Source: Paracoccaceae bacterium (lineage in GTDB: Bacteria; Pseudomonadota; Alphaproteobacteria; Rhodobacterales; Rhodobacteraceae). Taken from it: a stretch of DNA of 64,000 nucleotides. Position 1 is the stretch's first letter. Each line of letters begins with the position of its first letter. The DNA is taken from positions 1 through 64,000 of the forward strand of contig NVUX02000060.1 in assembly GCA_002402045.2 (NCBI GenBank), given 5' to 3'. Shown piece after piece: positions 14,153-23,117 of this stretch. The notes under the pieces were generated by a model, which saw only the letters and a list, made by a program, of their open reading frames with translations, was not told the origin of the DNA and made no database searches. The translations under genes and the position numbers were made by a program.

Positions 14153-15187
14153 ATGAAAATCATTCTTCGTTCCGAAGCCCGCCCCACAGAGCGCCGCACC
14201 CCCTTAACGCCAAAAAATGCAAAAGCGCTGCTTGATGCCGGATTCGATCTTTCGGTTGAGCATAGCGACCGCCGCGTATTTCCCGACGAGGCGTATGCCG
14301 CGGCAGGCTGTAAGATTATTGCAGAAGGCAGCTGGACAACTGCGCCCGCTGACACCACCATTTTGGGTCTAAAAGAACTGCCCGATGCGCCGGCCTCCTT
14401 GCCCAATCCGTTCATCCACTTTGCCCACCTTTATAAAGAGCAATCTGGCTGGGAAGCTGAAATTGCGCGCTTCACCCGAGGTGGTGGCTGGCTTTATGAC
14501 ATTGAGTACCTCACCGTAAACCGCCGCCGCGTGGCCGCTTTTGGCTACTGGGCAGGCTGGATGGGGGCCGCGCTGGCCGCATGGCGGCAGCTGGTCGCGG
14601 CACAAGGAAAAGCAGGCCCGGAGGGGGGTGTTTCCAGCTTTGAAAGCCGCGCCGAGGTGGAGGATATTTTGCAAGAACTGGCCGTAAACAATAGCAAAAA
14701 TGCAATTGTGATCGGGGCCAAAGGCCGCTCGGGCCAAGGGGCCACCGAGGCGCTTAAGCTTGCAGGCTATACCGTTTCGGAATGGGACATTGAGGAAACC
14801 CGCTCCCTCGATCGCACCGCCCTGCTCACCCATGATCTGCTGGTGAATTGTGTTTTGATGACAGGCCCCGGCCTGCTGTTGCTCCGCCCTGAAGACCTTG
14901 GCCAAGGCAAGCTCCGCATGATTTCCGATGTATCCTGCGACCCGTTTTCCGATTTCAACCCGCTGCCGATTTATAGCGCCCCCAGCACTTGGGACGCCCC
15001 TTTTGAAGCGCTGGCTGGCGGTGTGGAAATCACCTCGATTGATAACCTGCCCTCGCTTTTGCCGCGGGAAGCCTCGGAAGATTTCTCGGACCTGATCCTC
15101 CCTACTTTGCTTGCTTATCCTTCTGGCGAAGCATGGCAGGCGGCCCGCGCCAGCTTTGATGATGCGGTCAAGCGCGCTGATGGCTGA
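14153..15187 (+). CDS. Saccharopine dehydrogenase (lysine-type)
   Basis: 344 residues. The N-terminus (RSEARPTERRTPLTPKNAKA) is the alanine dehydrogenase/saccharopine dehydrogenase signature. HFAHLYKEQSGW, YDIEYLTVNRRRVAAFGYWA and a Gly-rich nucleotide loop (VIGAKGRSGQGATEALKLAG) fit the NAD-linked lysine-forming LYS1-like group found in Rhodobacterales. The enzyme interconverts saccharopine with lysine and 2-oxoglutarate. In bacteria it more likely serves lysine degradation or osmotic adaptation than synthesis. It overlaps the TfoX-C gene by 8 bases. Confidence 0.85.
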   Translation: MKIILRSEARPTERRTPLTPKNAKALLDAGFDLSVEHSDRRVFPDEAYAAAGCKIIAEGSWTTAPADTTILGLKELPDAPASLPNPFIHFAHLYKEQSGWEAEIARFTRGGGWLYDIEYLTVNRRRVAAFGYWAGWMGAALAAWRQLVAAQGKAGPEGGVSSFESRAEVEDILQELAVNNSKNAIVIGAKGRSGQGATEALKLAGYTVSEWDIEETRSLDRTALLTHDLLVNCVLMTGPGLLLLRPEDLGQGKLRMISDVSCDPFSDFNPLPIYSAPSTWDAPFEALAGGVEITSIDNLPSLLPREASEDFSDLILPTLLAYPSGEAWQAARASFDDAVKRADG

Positions 15188-15509
15188 CCCGGTTTCCAGC
15201 ATTCGCAATCTTGGTCCGGCGTCTGATAAAAACTTTGCGCGGGCCGGGATAAAAGGCGCAGAAGCGTTGCGAGAGCTGGGCGCAGATGCGGCCTATGCCA
15301 AATTGCTAAACGCTGGAACCCAGCCCCATTTTATAGGTTATTACGCCTTGGTAATGGGGCTGCAAGGGCGACCTTGGAATGATTGCCAAGGAGCCGAAAA
15401 GGTGGCACTGCGCGTAAAATTTGATAAAATCAAAGCCAAAAACACAAAAAAAGACCGCTCCGAAATCGAAGCGGCCCTAGATTTTTTAGGTGTCAGAGCG
15501 GCGGATTAG
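15180..15509 (+). CDS. TfoX C-terminal domain protein
   Basis: 109 residues from ATG 15180, inside the end of the saccharopine dehydrogenase gene. The sequence [20 protein letters not shown], then [19 protein letters not shown], is the TfoX C-terminal domain (a helix-hairpin-helix-like fold). TfoX/Sxy proteins control competence in some bacteria, but stand-alone C-terminal domains are common in alphaproteobacteria and have no proven role. The C-terminus is Lys-rich. Its stop overlaps the convergent ndk stop. Confidence 0.85.
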   Translation: MADPVSSIRNLGPASDKNFARAGIKGAEALRELGADAAYAKLLNAGTQPHFIGYYALVMGLQGRPWNDCQGAEKVALRVKFDKIKAKNTKKDRSEIEAALDFLGVRAAD

Positions 15510-15928
15510 CCAACCAGCTCAAGGCCGGAAAAGAAGAAAGCAATTTCTTCGGCAGCCGTTTCAGGAGCATCGGAGCCGTGCACCGAGTTTTCGCCGATTG
15601 AAAGCGCGAATTCTTTGCGGATGGTGCCCGCATCGGCATCTGCCGGATTAGTTGCGCCCATCACTTCACGGTTTTTGGCAATCGCGTCTTCGCCCTCAAG
15701 TACCTGCACAACAATCGGCTCGGAAACCATAAATTCGCAAAGCTCGCCAAAGAAAGGCCGCTCGGAATGCACGCCGTAAAACTGCTGTGCTTGCGCCAGT
15801 GAAAGCTGAATGCGCTTGGAGGCCACAACCCGCAGGCCGGCTTCTTCAAATTTGGCAACAATCGCGCCGGTTAGGTTGCGCTTGGTGGCGTCAGGCTTGA
15901 TGATAGAAAATGTGCGTTGGATAGCCAT
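15506..15928 (-). CDS. ndk: Nucleoside diphosphate kinase
   Basis: 140 residues, normal length for the hexameric or tetrameric bacterial enzyme. It starts [20 protein letters not shown] and carries the active-site motif [10 protein letters not shown] with the phospho-accepting His. It exchanges phosphates between NTPs and NDPs to balance nucleotide pools. Start behind AAAAGGACC. It is monocistronic and converges with the TfoX-C gene, with a 4-base overlap of the two stops. Confidence 0.97.
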   Translation of the reverse strand: MAIQRTFSIIKPDATKRNLTGAIVAKFEEAGLRVVASKRIQLSLAQAQQFYGVHSERPFFGELCEFMVSEPIVVQVLEGEDAIAKNREVMGATNPADADAGTIRKEFALSIGENSVHGSDAPETAAEEIAFFFSGLELVG

Positions 15929-16089
15929 GGTGTTGGTCCTTTTAAATGGGCCAATCCGGCCCCGCTATATGCTGTCGCGCATCTAACACGAGCGCTTCAA
16001 ATTGAAAACCCCTGTTGGGCCATCTCTGCCACGCAGCAAGTGGTTGCCCATTGCTTTTCAATTCTTCTTTCCTGTGCTAGCCTCCATTC

Positions 16090-16692
16090 ATGACCATAGA
16101 ATTCCTGATAACGTCGATGATCGTGATCCTGCTGCCCGGCACAGGCGTGATTTACACCATGGCCATTGGGCTGGCGCGCGGCTTTCGAATGAGCATTGCA
16201 GCGGCATTGGGCTGCACTATGGGCATTCTTCCGGCCGCCACCGCCGGCATAATCGGGCTGGCCGCCCTGCTCCACACCAGCGCCACGGCCTTTATGGTCA
16301 TCAAGTATCTCGGCGTGGCCTACCTGTTTTATATGGCATGGAACATCGCTCGTGAAGGCGGCGCGCTTGATTTGAATTCAGAAGCCACACCTCGCTCGGC
16401 CCGCCGCATTGCCGTATCTGGCATGTTGCTCAACGTGCTCAACCCCAAGCTTTCGCTGTTTTTCCTTGCATTTCTGCCACAATTTGTGCCTGCAAGCGCC
16501 GGGGCCTCAGCCTTAATCACCCTTGCCGCCACCTTCATGGGCCTTACCTTCATTGTGTTTGTTGGCTATGGGGCCTTCGCCGCATACATCCGCGAATACA
16601 TCATTACCCGCCCTTCCGTGCTTGCTTGGGTCCGCCGCGCCTTTGGGGGCCTATTCGGCCTGCTCGGGGCCAAGCTGGCCTTAACAGACTAG
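16090..16692 (+). CDS. LysE/RhtB-family amino-acid exporter
   Basis: 200 residues with about six hydrophobic segments. LPGTGVIYTMAIGLARGFRM matches the conserved first loop of the LysE superfamily (PGP/PGT...G...G). IKYLGVAYLFYMAWN and NVLNPKLSLFFLAFLPQFV (the NPK motif) confirm it. It should be an inner-membrane exporter of an amino acid or related metabolite. The substrate cannot be told from the sequence. It precedes the ABC-F gene by 38 bp. Confidence 0.9.
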   Translation: MTIEFLITSMIVILLPGTGVIYTMAIGLARGFRMSIAAALGCTMGILPAATAGIIGLAALLHTSATAFMVIKYLGVAYLFYMAWNIAREGGALDLNSEATPRSARRIAVSGMLLNVLNPKLSLFFLAFLPQFVPASAGASALITLAATFMGLTFIVFVGYGAFAAYIREYIITRPSVLAWVRRAFGGLFGLLGAKLALTD

Positions 16693-16730
16693 CGTTGACA
16701 CCCCCCTGCCCATAAGGCAAAAGCCCCCCC

Positions 16731-18584
16731 ATGTTAGCAATCAAAAATATTACGTTCCGGCTGGAAGGCCGCGTGCTGCTGGATAACACCACGGCAATGA
16801 TCCCCTCTGGCCATAAGGTTGGTATTGTCGGCCGCAATGGCACCGGCAAAACCACGCTTTTCAAGCTCATCCGCGGCGAGTGGGCGCTGGATGACGGCGA
16901 GATCAGCATTCCGCGCGGCACCCGCATTGGCGGCGTGGCCCAAGAGGCCCCCGCCAGCGATATTTCGCTGCTGGAAACCGTGCTAGAAGCCGACATTGAG
17001 CGCCATGCGCTGCTGCAAGAGGCCGAAACCGCCACTAACGAAATGCGGATTGCCGAAATCCACACCCGCTTGGCGGATATCGAAAGCCACTCGGCCGAAT
17101 CGCGCGCCGCGGCTATTTTGAACGGCCTTGGCTTTAATGCCGTAGCCCAAGCCCGCCCCTGCAAAGATTTCTCGGGCGGTTGGCGCATGCGGGTGGCCTT
17201 GGCTGCCGTGCTGTTTGCCAAGCCTGACTTTTTGCTGCTCGACGAGCCGACGAACTATTTGGATCTTGAAGGCACCATTTGGCTTGAAAACTTCTTGGTT
17301 AAATACCCCTACACCGTGCTGATCGTAAGCCACGATAAAGACCTGCTGAACCGGTCTGTGAATGCCATTCTGCACCTCGACCAGCAAAAACTGACGCTGT
17401 ATCAGGGCAATTACGATAATTTTGACAACCAGCGCCGCACCAAAATCGAGCAACAAATTTCGGCGAAAAAGAAGCAGGACCGTGAGCGCGAGCACATGCA
17501 AAGCTTTGTGGACCGCTTTAAGGCCAAGGCCTCCAAAGCCAAACAGGCGCAATCTCGTGTGAAAGCGCTGGAGCGCATGAAGCCGATTGCCGCGATTGTG
17601 GGCGATGCCGTTGCCAGCTTTAACTTCCCGACCCCCGAAGCGCTTTCTCCGCCGATTGTGCGAATGGAAAATGCCAGCGTGGGTTACGATGGCAAGATCA
17701 TTCTGGAAGGCCTAGACCTGCGGATTGACCAAGATGACCGCATCGCGCTTTTGGGGGCCAACGGGCAGGGTAAATCTACGCTCTCAAAGCTGATCGCCGG
17801 ACGCTTGGAAACCATGGCTGGCAAAATGATCACCTCCACCAAGCTGCGCATCGGCTATTTTGCCCAGCATCAGGTGGATGAGCTGTTTCTTGATGAAACC
17901 CCTATTCAGCACGTTATGCGCGAGCGGCCCACGGAAACGCCGGCGAAAATTCGTGGGCGTTTGGCGGCGGGTGGCTTGGGGGCCGAAGCGGTGGAAACCG
18001 TGGTTGCCAAGCTTTCAGGCGGGCAAAAGGCGCGGCTATCAATGCTGCTGGCAACTATTGACGCCCCGCATCTTATCATCCTCGACGAGCCGACCAACCA
18101 CCTTGATATTCAGTCCCGCGAGGCCCTTGTGCAGGCGCTTACCGCTTATAACGGCGCGGTTATCCTCGTGAGCCACGACTCAAGCCTTGTTGAGCTGGTC
18201 GCTGACCGCCTGTGGCTGGTTAAAGACGGCGAGGTGAAACCATACCATGACGATATGGACGCCTATCGCCGGATGCTTTTGAGTGAGCGCGGTGGTGCGG
18301 TGAAGGACGTGGTGAAGAAAAAGCCTAAGCCTGTAAAATCAGCCCCCAAGCCAAAACCCGGTGCCGCGCTGCGGGCCGAGGCCGCCAAATGCGAAATGCG
18401 GGTCAACAAGCTGGAAGAGATGCGCGATAACATCGACCGCCGCTTGGGCAACAAAGCGCTTTATGAGCGCGGCGACCACGAGGAAATTGAGAAGTGGACC
18501 AAAAAGCGCAAAGAGGTCATGAAAGGTCTTGAGCGCGCCGAAAGCCTGTGGATGAAAGCGCTAGAGCAGGTTGAAAGGGGCTAA
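16731..18584 (+). CDS. ABC-F family ATPase (Uup/YheS-like)
   Basis: 617 residues with two ABC ATPase domains and no membrane segments. Domain 1: Walker A GRNGTGKTTLFKL, signature FSGGWRMRVALA, Walker B FLLLDEPTNYLDL. The linker (KKKQDREREHMQSFVDRFKA) is the basic ABC-F linker. Domain 2: Walker A GANGQGKSTLSKL, signature LSGGQKARLSML, Walker B LIILDEPTNHLDI. The C-terminus is a Lys-rich coiled coil (EMRVNKLEEMRDNIDRR). ABC-F proteins act on the ribosome. The C-terminal coiled coil fits the Uup/YheS-like subgroup rather than EttA. Confidence 0.93.
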   Translation: MLAIKNITFRLEGRVLLDNTTAMIPSGHKVGIVGRNGTGKTTLFKLIRGEWALDDGEISIPRGTRIGGVAQEAPASDISLLETVLEADIERHALLQEAETATNEMRIAEIHTRLADIESHSAESRAAAILNGLGFNAVAQARPCKDFSGGWRMRVALAAVLFAKPDFLLLDEPTNYLDLEGTIWLENFLVKYPYTVLIVSHDKDLLNRSVNAILHLDQQKLTLYQGNYDNFDNQRRTKIEQQISAKKKQDREREHMQSFVDRFKAKASKAKQAQSRVKALERMKPIAAIVGDAVASFNFPTPEALSPPIVRMENASVGYDGKIILEGLDLRIDQDDRIALLGANGQGKSTLSKLIAGRLETMAGKMITSTKLRIGYFAQHQVDELFLDETPIQHVMRERPTETPAKIRGRLAAGGLGAEAVETVVAKLSGGQKARLSMLLATIDAPHLIILDEPTNHLDIQSREALVQALTAYNGAVILVSHDSSLVELVADRLWLVKDGEVKPYHDDMDAYRRMLLSERGGAVKDVVKKKPKPVKSAPKPKPGAALRAEAAKCEMRVNKLEEMRDNIDRRLGNKALYERGDHEEIEKWTKKRKEVMKGLERAESLWMKALEQVERG

Positions 18585-18830
18585 TCAACGCCCAACTCAA
18601 CATGCGAAATGGCACGCTGCCCCCCTCTCTCGGTGGGCAGCGGTTAAGCTTTTTCCGCCGGCAATGAGCGTGTTTTTTAAGTAAAAAGGCCACTGTTATC
18701 GCCACCTCATGGCTAGAGATAAGCCGGGCGCGCGGCAAATATTTGCACATTCGAATATCCATGGCTTGCATCATGGCGCAAAAAACGCCTAAATCACAAA
18801 AAACCAGCTTCGCAAAATAGAGGGGTATTT

Positions 18831-19442
18831 ATGGAACTTGATCTCGCCATCACGGCGTTTGTATCGCTGTTTGTGATCATCGACCCTATCGGCCTGGCCC
18901 CTCTTTTTGTGGCCGTTACCAAAAACAATACCAAGGCCGAGCGTCGCGGCATTGCCATTCGCGCCTGCCTGACCGGCATTGTAATACTGGCAATTTTTGG
19001 TGTGGCGGGAGAAATCGTGCTTTCCGGTATCGGCATCGGCATGCCCGCCTTCCGAATTTCCGGTGGCTTGCTTCTGTTCCTCACCGCCATCGAAATGCTA
19101 TTTGAAAAGCGCACAGAGCGGCGCGAAAACCAAGCCGAGCCCGCGCCCGACCCCTCCGTCTTCCCCCTTGCCATGCCGCTTATTGCTGGCCCCGGCGCAA
19201 TGACAACCATGATCCTGCTTACGGGCCAACAAACTGATGTTGTTGGCCAAGCCATGGTTTTTGGCGTAATGGTATCCGTTATTTTGCTGGTATTTGTCCT
19301 GTTTATGCTCAGTGGCGTGCTCAAGCGCCTGCTCGGCCAAACCGGTATTAACCTCGTCAGCCGGCTACTTGGCATGTTTTTGGCTGCCCTTTCCGTACAA
19401 TTTGTGATAGACGGTATTCGAGATATCGGATTAGGGATTTAA
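18831..19442 (+). CDS. MarC-family integral membrane protein
   Basis: 203 residues with six predicted membrane spans. FVIIDPIGLAPLFVAVT is the MarC signature. PLAMPLIAGPGAMTTMILLT is the family's second conserved region. MarC proteins look like transporters but their substrate is unknown, and the old link to antibiotic resistance has not held up. Start behind GAGGGG. The next gene follows immediately (1 bp), so the two are co-transcribed. The 246 bp upstream (18585-18830) hold no gene that I can see. Confidence 0.9.
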   Translation: MELDLAITAFVSLFVIIDPIGLAPLFVAVTKNNTKAERRGIAIRACLTGIVILAIFGVAGEIVLSGIGIGMPAFRISGGLLLFLTAIEMLFEKRTERRENQAEPAPDPSVFPLAMPLIAGPGAMTTMILLTGQQTDVVGQAMVFGVMVSVILLVFVLFMLSGVLKRLLGQTGINLVSRLLGMFLAALSVQFVIDGIRDIGLGI

Positions 19443-20033
19443 ATGCGCGACCTGAACAGTGATGACCACGCGGTATTGGTTTACCTAATTTTGATCCTGC
19501 TCGTCGTGGGCGGATCGATGGTTATTTCCAGCCGTGGGCAGCTTAACAAAACGCTACAGCAGGCCGCCATTTGGGGGCTTATTTTTGTGGGCGCCATCGG
19601 GGCTTATAGCCTACGAGACCGGATAGAAGCCTCGCTCTACCCCGAGCGCGCCCTGATTTCAGAGCGCGGCACTGCCAGCTTTAGTCGCGCCCGCGACGGG
19701 CACTTTTATGCCGAGCTTGAAGTGAACGGAAAAAAGCTGGAATTTGTAATAGATACAGGCGCAACCGACATTGTTCTTTCGGAAAAAGATGCTGAATATC
19801 TAGGATACCCCGTTGGAGATTTAATCTATTCTGGCCGTGCCAACACCGCCAACGGTGTAGTGCCCATGGCCCGCATTACGCTAGACAGCATCATCCTAGG
19901 CCGATTTACAGACCGAAACATCCGCGCCACAGTCAATGGCGGAGACCTCGATACCTCGCTCCTTGGCATGCGATACCTTGAGCGTTTTCGGAAAATAGAA
20001 ATCGTCGGATCTCGCTTAACGCTCACACGCTGA
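19443..20033 (+). CDS. Membrane-anchored retropepsin-like aspartic protease
   Basis: 196 residues. Two N-terminal hydrophobic segments (YLILILLVVGGSMVI and AAIWGLIFVGAIGAYSL) are followed by a single-domain protease fold: GHFYAELEVNGKKLEFVIDT then GATDIVLS. The DTGA is the catalytic motif of clan AA proteases. The second conserved element (DTSLLGMRYLERFRKIEI) also fits the bacterial TIGR02281-type family. As in retropepsins, one motif per chain implies a homodimer. The domain probably faces the periplasm. Substrates are unknown. Confidence 0.88.
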   Translation: MRDLNSDDHAVLVYLILILLVVGGSMVISSRGQLNKTLQQAAIWGLIFVGAIGAYSLRDRIEASLYPERALISERGTASFSRARDGHFYAELEVNGKKLEFVIDTGATDIVLSEKDAEYLGYPVGDLIYSGRANTANGVVPMARITLDSIILGRFTDRNIRATVNGGDLDTSLLGMRYLERFRKIEIVGSRLTLTR

Positions 20034-20103
20034 CATAAATCAATGCGCGCCATGAGCGCCTGTCCTAAGATAAAGCCATAGGCAACCTATGGAGGACAGA
20101 ACC

Positions 20104-20922
20104 ATGACCATCAAAAATATTCTCGTTTCTTTTAACGGCGGTGCCCCGGCAAAAAGCGCACTTGAAATGGCGATAAAGCTGGCGGCGCGCAGCGATGCCC
20201 ACATAACCGGCGTGCTGGCGCACGGGTTGCCAAATATGCTCTATGCCTACGGCGGCCACATTCCTCAAGCGGCAATGGACCAGCTTGAAGATGCCGATAA
20301 ACAGCACCGCGAAGAGGTGCGCAAAGATTTTGCAGCCATGACAGCAGCGCTCCCCAGCGCACGGGTCCACTTTCTTGATGTCTACGGCGAAGCCAATGAA
20401 AGGCTTATGGAAATCGCGCTGGGATATGACATGGTTGTGATGGGACCACCCGAAAAAAACTCGAATTTCCCGCATATGGAAGCGCATGCAGATGTGGTGG
20501 CCCGCAATAGCGGCAAGCCGGTTTTGGTGGTGCCAAAAGGCTATGACACGGCGCAATTCAATAACACAGTGCTGTTGGCTTGGGACGGAAAACGCGCCGC
20601 GTCGCGCGCCATGGCCGATGTGGTTAAGCTTCTGGAGACCAGCACCAAAATCACCGTACTAAGCTTGGGTGAAACAGAGGCGGCAACCAAAAGGGCGCAG
20701 CCAGCAATTGACCATCTGAAACGGCACGGCTTTGAGGCTGAAATTATCAGCAAAAAAACACGAAAAATTGCCAAAACCATTCTCGCAACCGCCAGCGAAA
20801 CTAACGTAGGGATACTCGCAATGGGCGCTTATGAGCATGCGAAACTGGCAGAAGACCTATTTGGCGGTGTCACAAATACGGTGCTAAAAAAGGCCAAAGT
20901 GCCGGTGCTTTTGTCCCATTAA
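20104..20922 (+). CDS. Tandem-domain universal stress protein
   Basis: 272 residues from ATG 20104, behind GGAGG. Two UspA-like domains: the first opens KNILVSFNGGAPAKSALEMA; the second opens TVLLAWDGKRAASRAMADVV and ends GILAMGAYEHAKLAEDLFGG, where the G-x2-G/[ST]-type nucleotide loop is expected. Double-domain universal stress proteins are often induced by starvation or low oxygen. The gene is alone, followed by a palindromic intergenic repeat. Confidence 0.9.
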   Translation: MTIKNILVSFNGGAPAKSALEMAIKLAARSDAHITGVLAHGLPNMLYAYGGHIPQAAMDQLEDADKQHREEVRKDFAAMTAALPSARVHFLDVYGEANERLMEIALGYDMVVMGPPEKNSNFPHMEAHADVVARNSGKPVLVVPKGYDTAQFNNTVLLAWDGKRAASRAMADVVKLLETSTKITVLSLGETEAATKRAQPAIDHLKRHGFEAEIISKKTRKIAKTILATASETNVGILAMGAYEHAKLAEDLFGGVTNTVLKKAKVPVLLSH

Positions 20923-20957
20923 CAGCTCAAAGCATGCCGCGTTTTGGTTGGAGACAA

Positions 20958-21095
20958 CGCCCCTCAGGGGGGAGCGCGCTTGCGCGAGGGGGCGTGTCGC
21001 CCCCACCCGAGGCGTAGCCGAGGCCACGCCCAACTGCCGGTGTCGTTTGCGTAGCAAACGGCGTCCGGCAGGCGGGAGCGCACACTTGCGGCCAA
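20958..21095. repeat. Palindrome-rich intergenic repeat, divergent member of the GCCGAGCG family
   Basis: The gap between the universal stress gene and holC is filled with GC-rich inverted repeats (GCGCGCTTGCGCG, CGTTTGCGTAGCAAACG, TGCCGG/CCGGCA). It contains GGCGTAGCCGAGGCCACGCC, a variant of the conserved end of the family at 29.6, 40.7, 46.0 and 54.9-55.1 kb. The CGTTTGCGTAGCAAACG hairpin resembles TATTTGCGTAGCAAAT in the copy at 40.7 kb. It could also act as a bidirectional terminator between convergent genes. Confidence 0.6.
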
Positions 21096-21099
21096 GAAC

Positions 21100-21558
21100 C
21101 TACCCCTCAGATTTGGCTTTTTGCACCCAGCCGCCATTTTCCTGCGCCCAATAAACAGCGGGCAAACCCGCATCGGTCACGGCTTTCCAGCCTTCCCGCG
21201 CCTTTGCTACCGCACCTTGGTCGGCCCCGTTAAAAAACACGGTTACAAGGTCATAGTCCCCCATACGCTCCGGCGTCGCCCGCGCGCCGTCTATCAGCAT
21301 AAGCACCCCGGCCTTATTGGGATTGGCCTCCGAGGCCGTCAGCCAAATCGGTTGCGCGGCCCCCTCGCCTTCCAGAGCGTGAGGCAAAAAGCTATCATCG
21401 GCATATGTCCAAAAATGAGCATCCAAAAACTTCAGCCGCGCGTCATCGCCCCCCTGCACAATCACCCGCCAGCCGCGCTCAAGCGATTTGGCGAGCAGCC
21501 CGGGCAGCGTGTGCTCCAAGGGTGATTGCGTGAGGTGATAAAAACGGACTTCGGTCAC
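21100..21558 (-). CDS. holC: DNA polymerase III chi subunit
   Basis: 152 residues. EVRFYHLTQSPLEHTLPGLL, followed by AKSLERGWRVIVQGGD, is typical of HolC, which links the clamp loader to single-strand binding protein. The C-terminal half has WLTASEANPNKAGVLMLIDG and LVTVFFNGAD. Length is normal. It directly follows pepA on the same strand (its ATG begins at the base next to the pepA stop), a gene pair conserved in many proteobacteria. Confidence 0.93.
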   Translation of the reverse strand: MTEVRFYHLTQSPLEHTLPGLLAKSLERGWRVIVQGGDDARLKFLDAHFWTYADDSFLPHALEGEGAAQPIWLTASEANPNKAGVLMLIDGARATPERMGDYDLVTVFFNGADQGAVAKAREGWKAVTDAGLPAVYWAQENGGWVQKAKSEG

Positions 21559-23022
21559 TTAAGCCTCGTAATTATCGGCGATCAGCCGGTTAAGCGCCTG
21601 CACACCCCAGCCCGTCGCCCCTTTGGGCGCCAAATCTGTTGGCCCCGGCGAGGCAACGCCAGCGATATCCAGATGGATCCACGGCATGTCATCCTTCACG
21701 AACCGCTGCAAAAATTGCGCGGCGGTAATAGAGCCAGCCATCCGGCCACCGGTGTTTTTCATATCCGCCATGCGGGTATCTATCAGCTTGTCGTAAGCCT
21801 TGCCCAACGGCATACGCCACGCGCCCTCGCCCTCGGCTTCGGCCGCTTTCAGGAAGGCACTGCACAGCGCATCATCATTGGAAAACACGCCCGCCTTTTC
21901 ATGGCCAAGTGCCACCAAAATCGCGCCCGTTAGCGTCGCGAGGTTAATCATCCCCTTGGGCGCAAACCGCTCTTGGGTATACCAAAGTATGTCAGCCAGC
22001 ACCAAGCGCCCCTCGGCGTCGGTGTTAATCACCTCAATCGTGTCGCCCTTCATCGAGGTCACCACATCCCCAGGCCGCGTGGCTTTGCCGTCAGGCATGT
22101 TTTCCACCAGCCCAACCACGCCCACAACATTGGCCTTGGCTTTGCGGGTTGCAAGCGCGTGCATCACCCCCGAAACCACACCGGCCCCGCCCATGTCCAT
22201 GGTCATATTCTCCATGCCAGCCGCAGGCTTAAGCGAAATCCCGCCCGTGTCAAAAACCACGCCTTTGCCGACCAGAGCGAAGGGGGCTTCATCACCGCCG
22301 CCCTGCCACTGCATCACCACCACTTTTGAGGGGCTCTCGGAGCCAAAGCCAACACATAGCAAACTGCCCATGCCAAGCTTTTCTAGCTCCGGTTCGTCCA
22401 ACACTTCCACCTTAACGCCGAGCTTTTCCAGCGCCACAAGGCGGTTGGCAAATTCGGTGGTGGTCAGCACATTCGCTGGCTCATTTACGAGGTCGCGGGT
22501 GAAATGCACGCCCTCGGCCACCGCCGCCAGCGGGGCAAATTTGGTCTTTAGGGCATCAATCCCGTTGGCCATAACAGCCGCCTTGCGTACCACTTCCTTT
22601 GGCTCAGATTTATGCCGATCAAAGCTATACATCCGCAAAACAAGGCCGTTGAGCAGCTCCTCAGCCCGCGCTTGCGCCGCCAGCAATAGCGTCACGGCTT
22701 CTTTGCCAGCAAATTTCGCGGCTTCAGCCCCAAGTTTGCGCGCCAGCTTAACACTCGGGCTACGCGGGGCTTTCAACACCAATAATGCCGATGCCTCCAT
22801 CCGGTCTGGCACATTAATCACCACGCCCTTGCCCTCGCTCAGCTTTTCCCAAGCCTCGCCCTCACTCAGCCGCTTTAGCGCACCGCGCATCAGCGTATTG
22901 GCTTTGCGAGTGAGCGCATTCATGCTGCCATCGGCCCCCATCACAACGGCAATTTTGCCGCTGATTTCGGCAATCGCATTGGCGTCGGTTTCGATGAAAG
23001 TGATATCCATGGACTGGCTCAT
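21559..23022 (-). CDS. pepA: Leucyl aminopeptidase (M17)
   Basis: 487 residues. The C-terminal catalytic domain carries [20 protein letters not shown] (metal and Lys ligands) and [16 protein letters not shown], the M17 signature. The N-terminal domain is the usual macro-like one. It removes N-terminal residues from peptides in the cytoplasm using two divalent metals. It is first in a pepA-holC operon. A long open frame on the opposite strand (21800-23065) is its shadow. Confidence 0.95.
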   Translation of the reverse strand: MSQSMDITFIETDANAIAEISGKIAVVMGADGSMNALTRKANTLMRGALKRLSEGEAWEKLSEGKGVVINVPDRMEASALLVLKAPRSPSVKLARKLGAEAAKFAGKEAVTLLLAAQARAEELLNGLVLRMYSFDRHKSEPKEVVRKAAVMANGIDALKTKFAPLAAVAEGVHFTRDLVNEPANVLTTTEFANRLVALEKLGVKVEVLDEPELEKLGMGSLLCVGFGSESPSKVVVMQWQGGGDEAPFALVGKGVVFDTGGISLKPAAGMENMTMDMGGAGVVSGVMHALATRKAKANVVGVVGLVENMPDGKATRPGDVVTSMKGDTIEVINTDAEGRLVLADILWYTQERFAPKGMINLATLTGAILVALGHEKAGVFSNDDALCSAFLKAAEAEGEGAWRMPLGKAYDKLIDTRMADMKNTGGRMAGSITAAQFLQRFVKDDMPWIHLDIAGVASPGPTDLAPKGATGWGVQALNRLIADNYEA

Positions 23023-23117
23023 ATTATCCTCGCAGGTGGTTAGAATCTGTTGGCCCCGACCCTAGCGCCTCGGGCCTCCCTTGACCAGTTCAGTGATAGC
23101 CAATAGGCAGGGGCGAT

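Noticed and set aside
16604-17221. Minus-strand open frame opposite the LysE and ABC-F genes
   Set aside because: Shadow of two well-supported genes; its translation is Ser/Arg/Ala-rich without motifs.
20958-21095. Hairpin-rich gap considered as a CRISPR array
   Set aside because: The repeats are inverted, unequal and without regular spacers; no cas genes are near.
21800-23065. Long plus-strand open frame (421 codons) over pepA
   Set aside because: It is antisense to the clear M17 peptidase, Ser/Pro-rich and low in complexity, as expected of a reverse shadow in GC-rich DNA.
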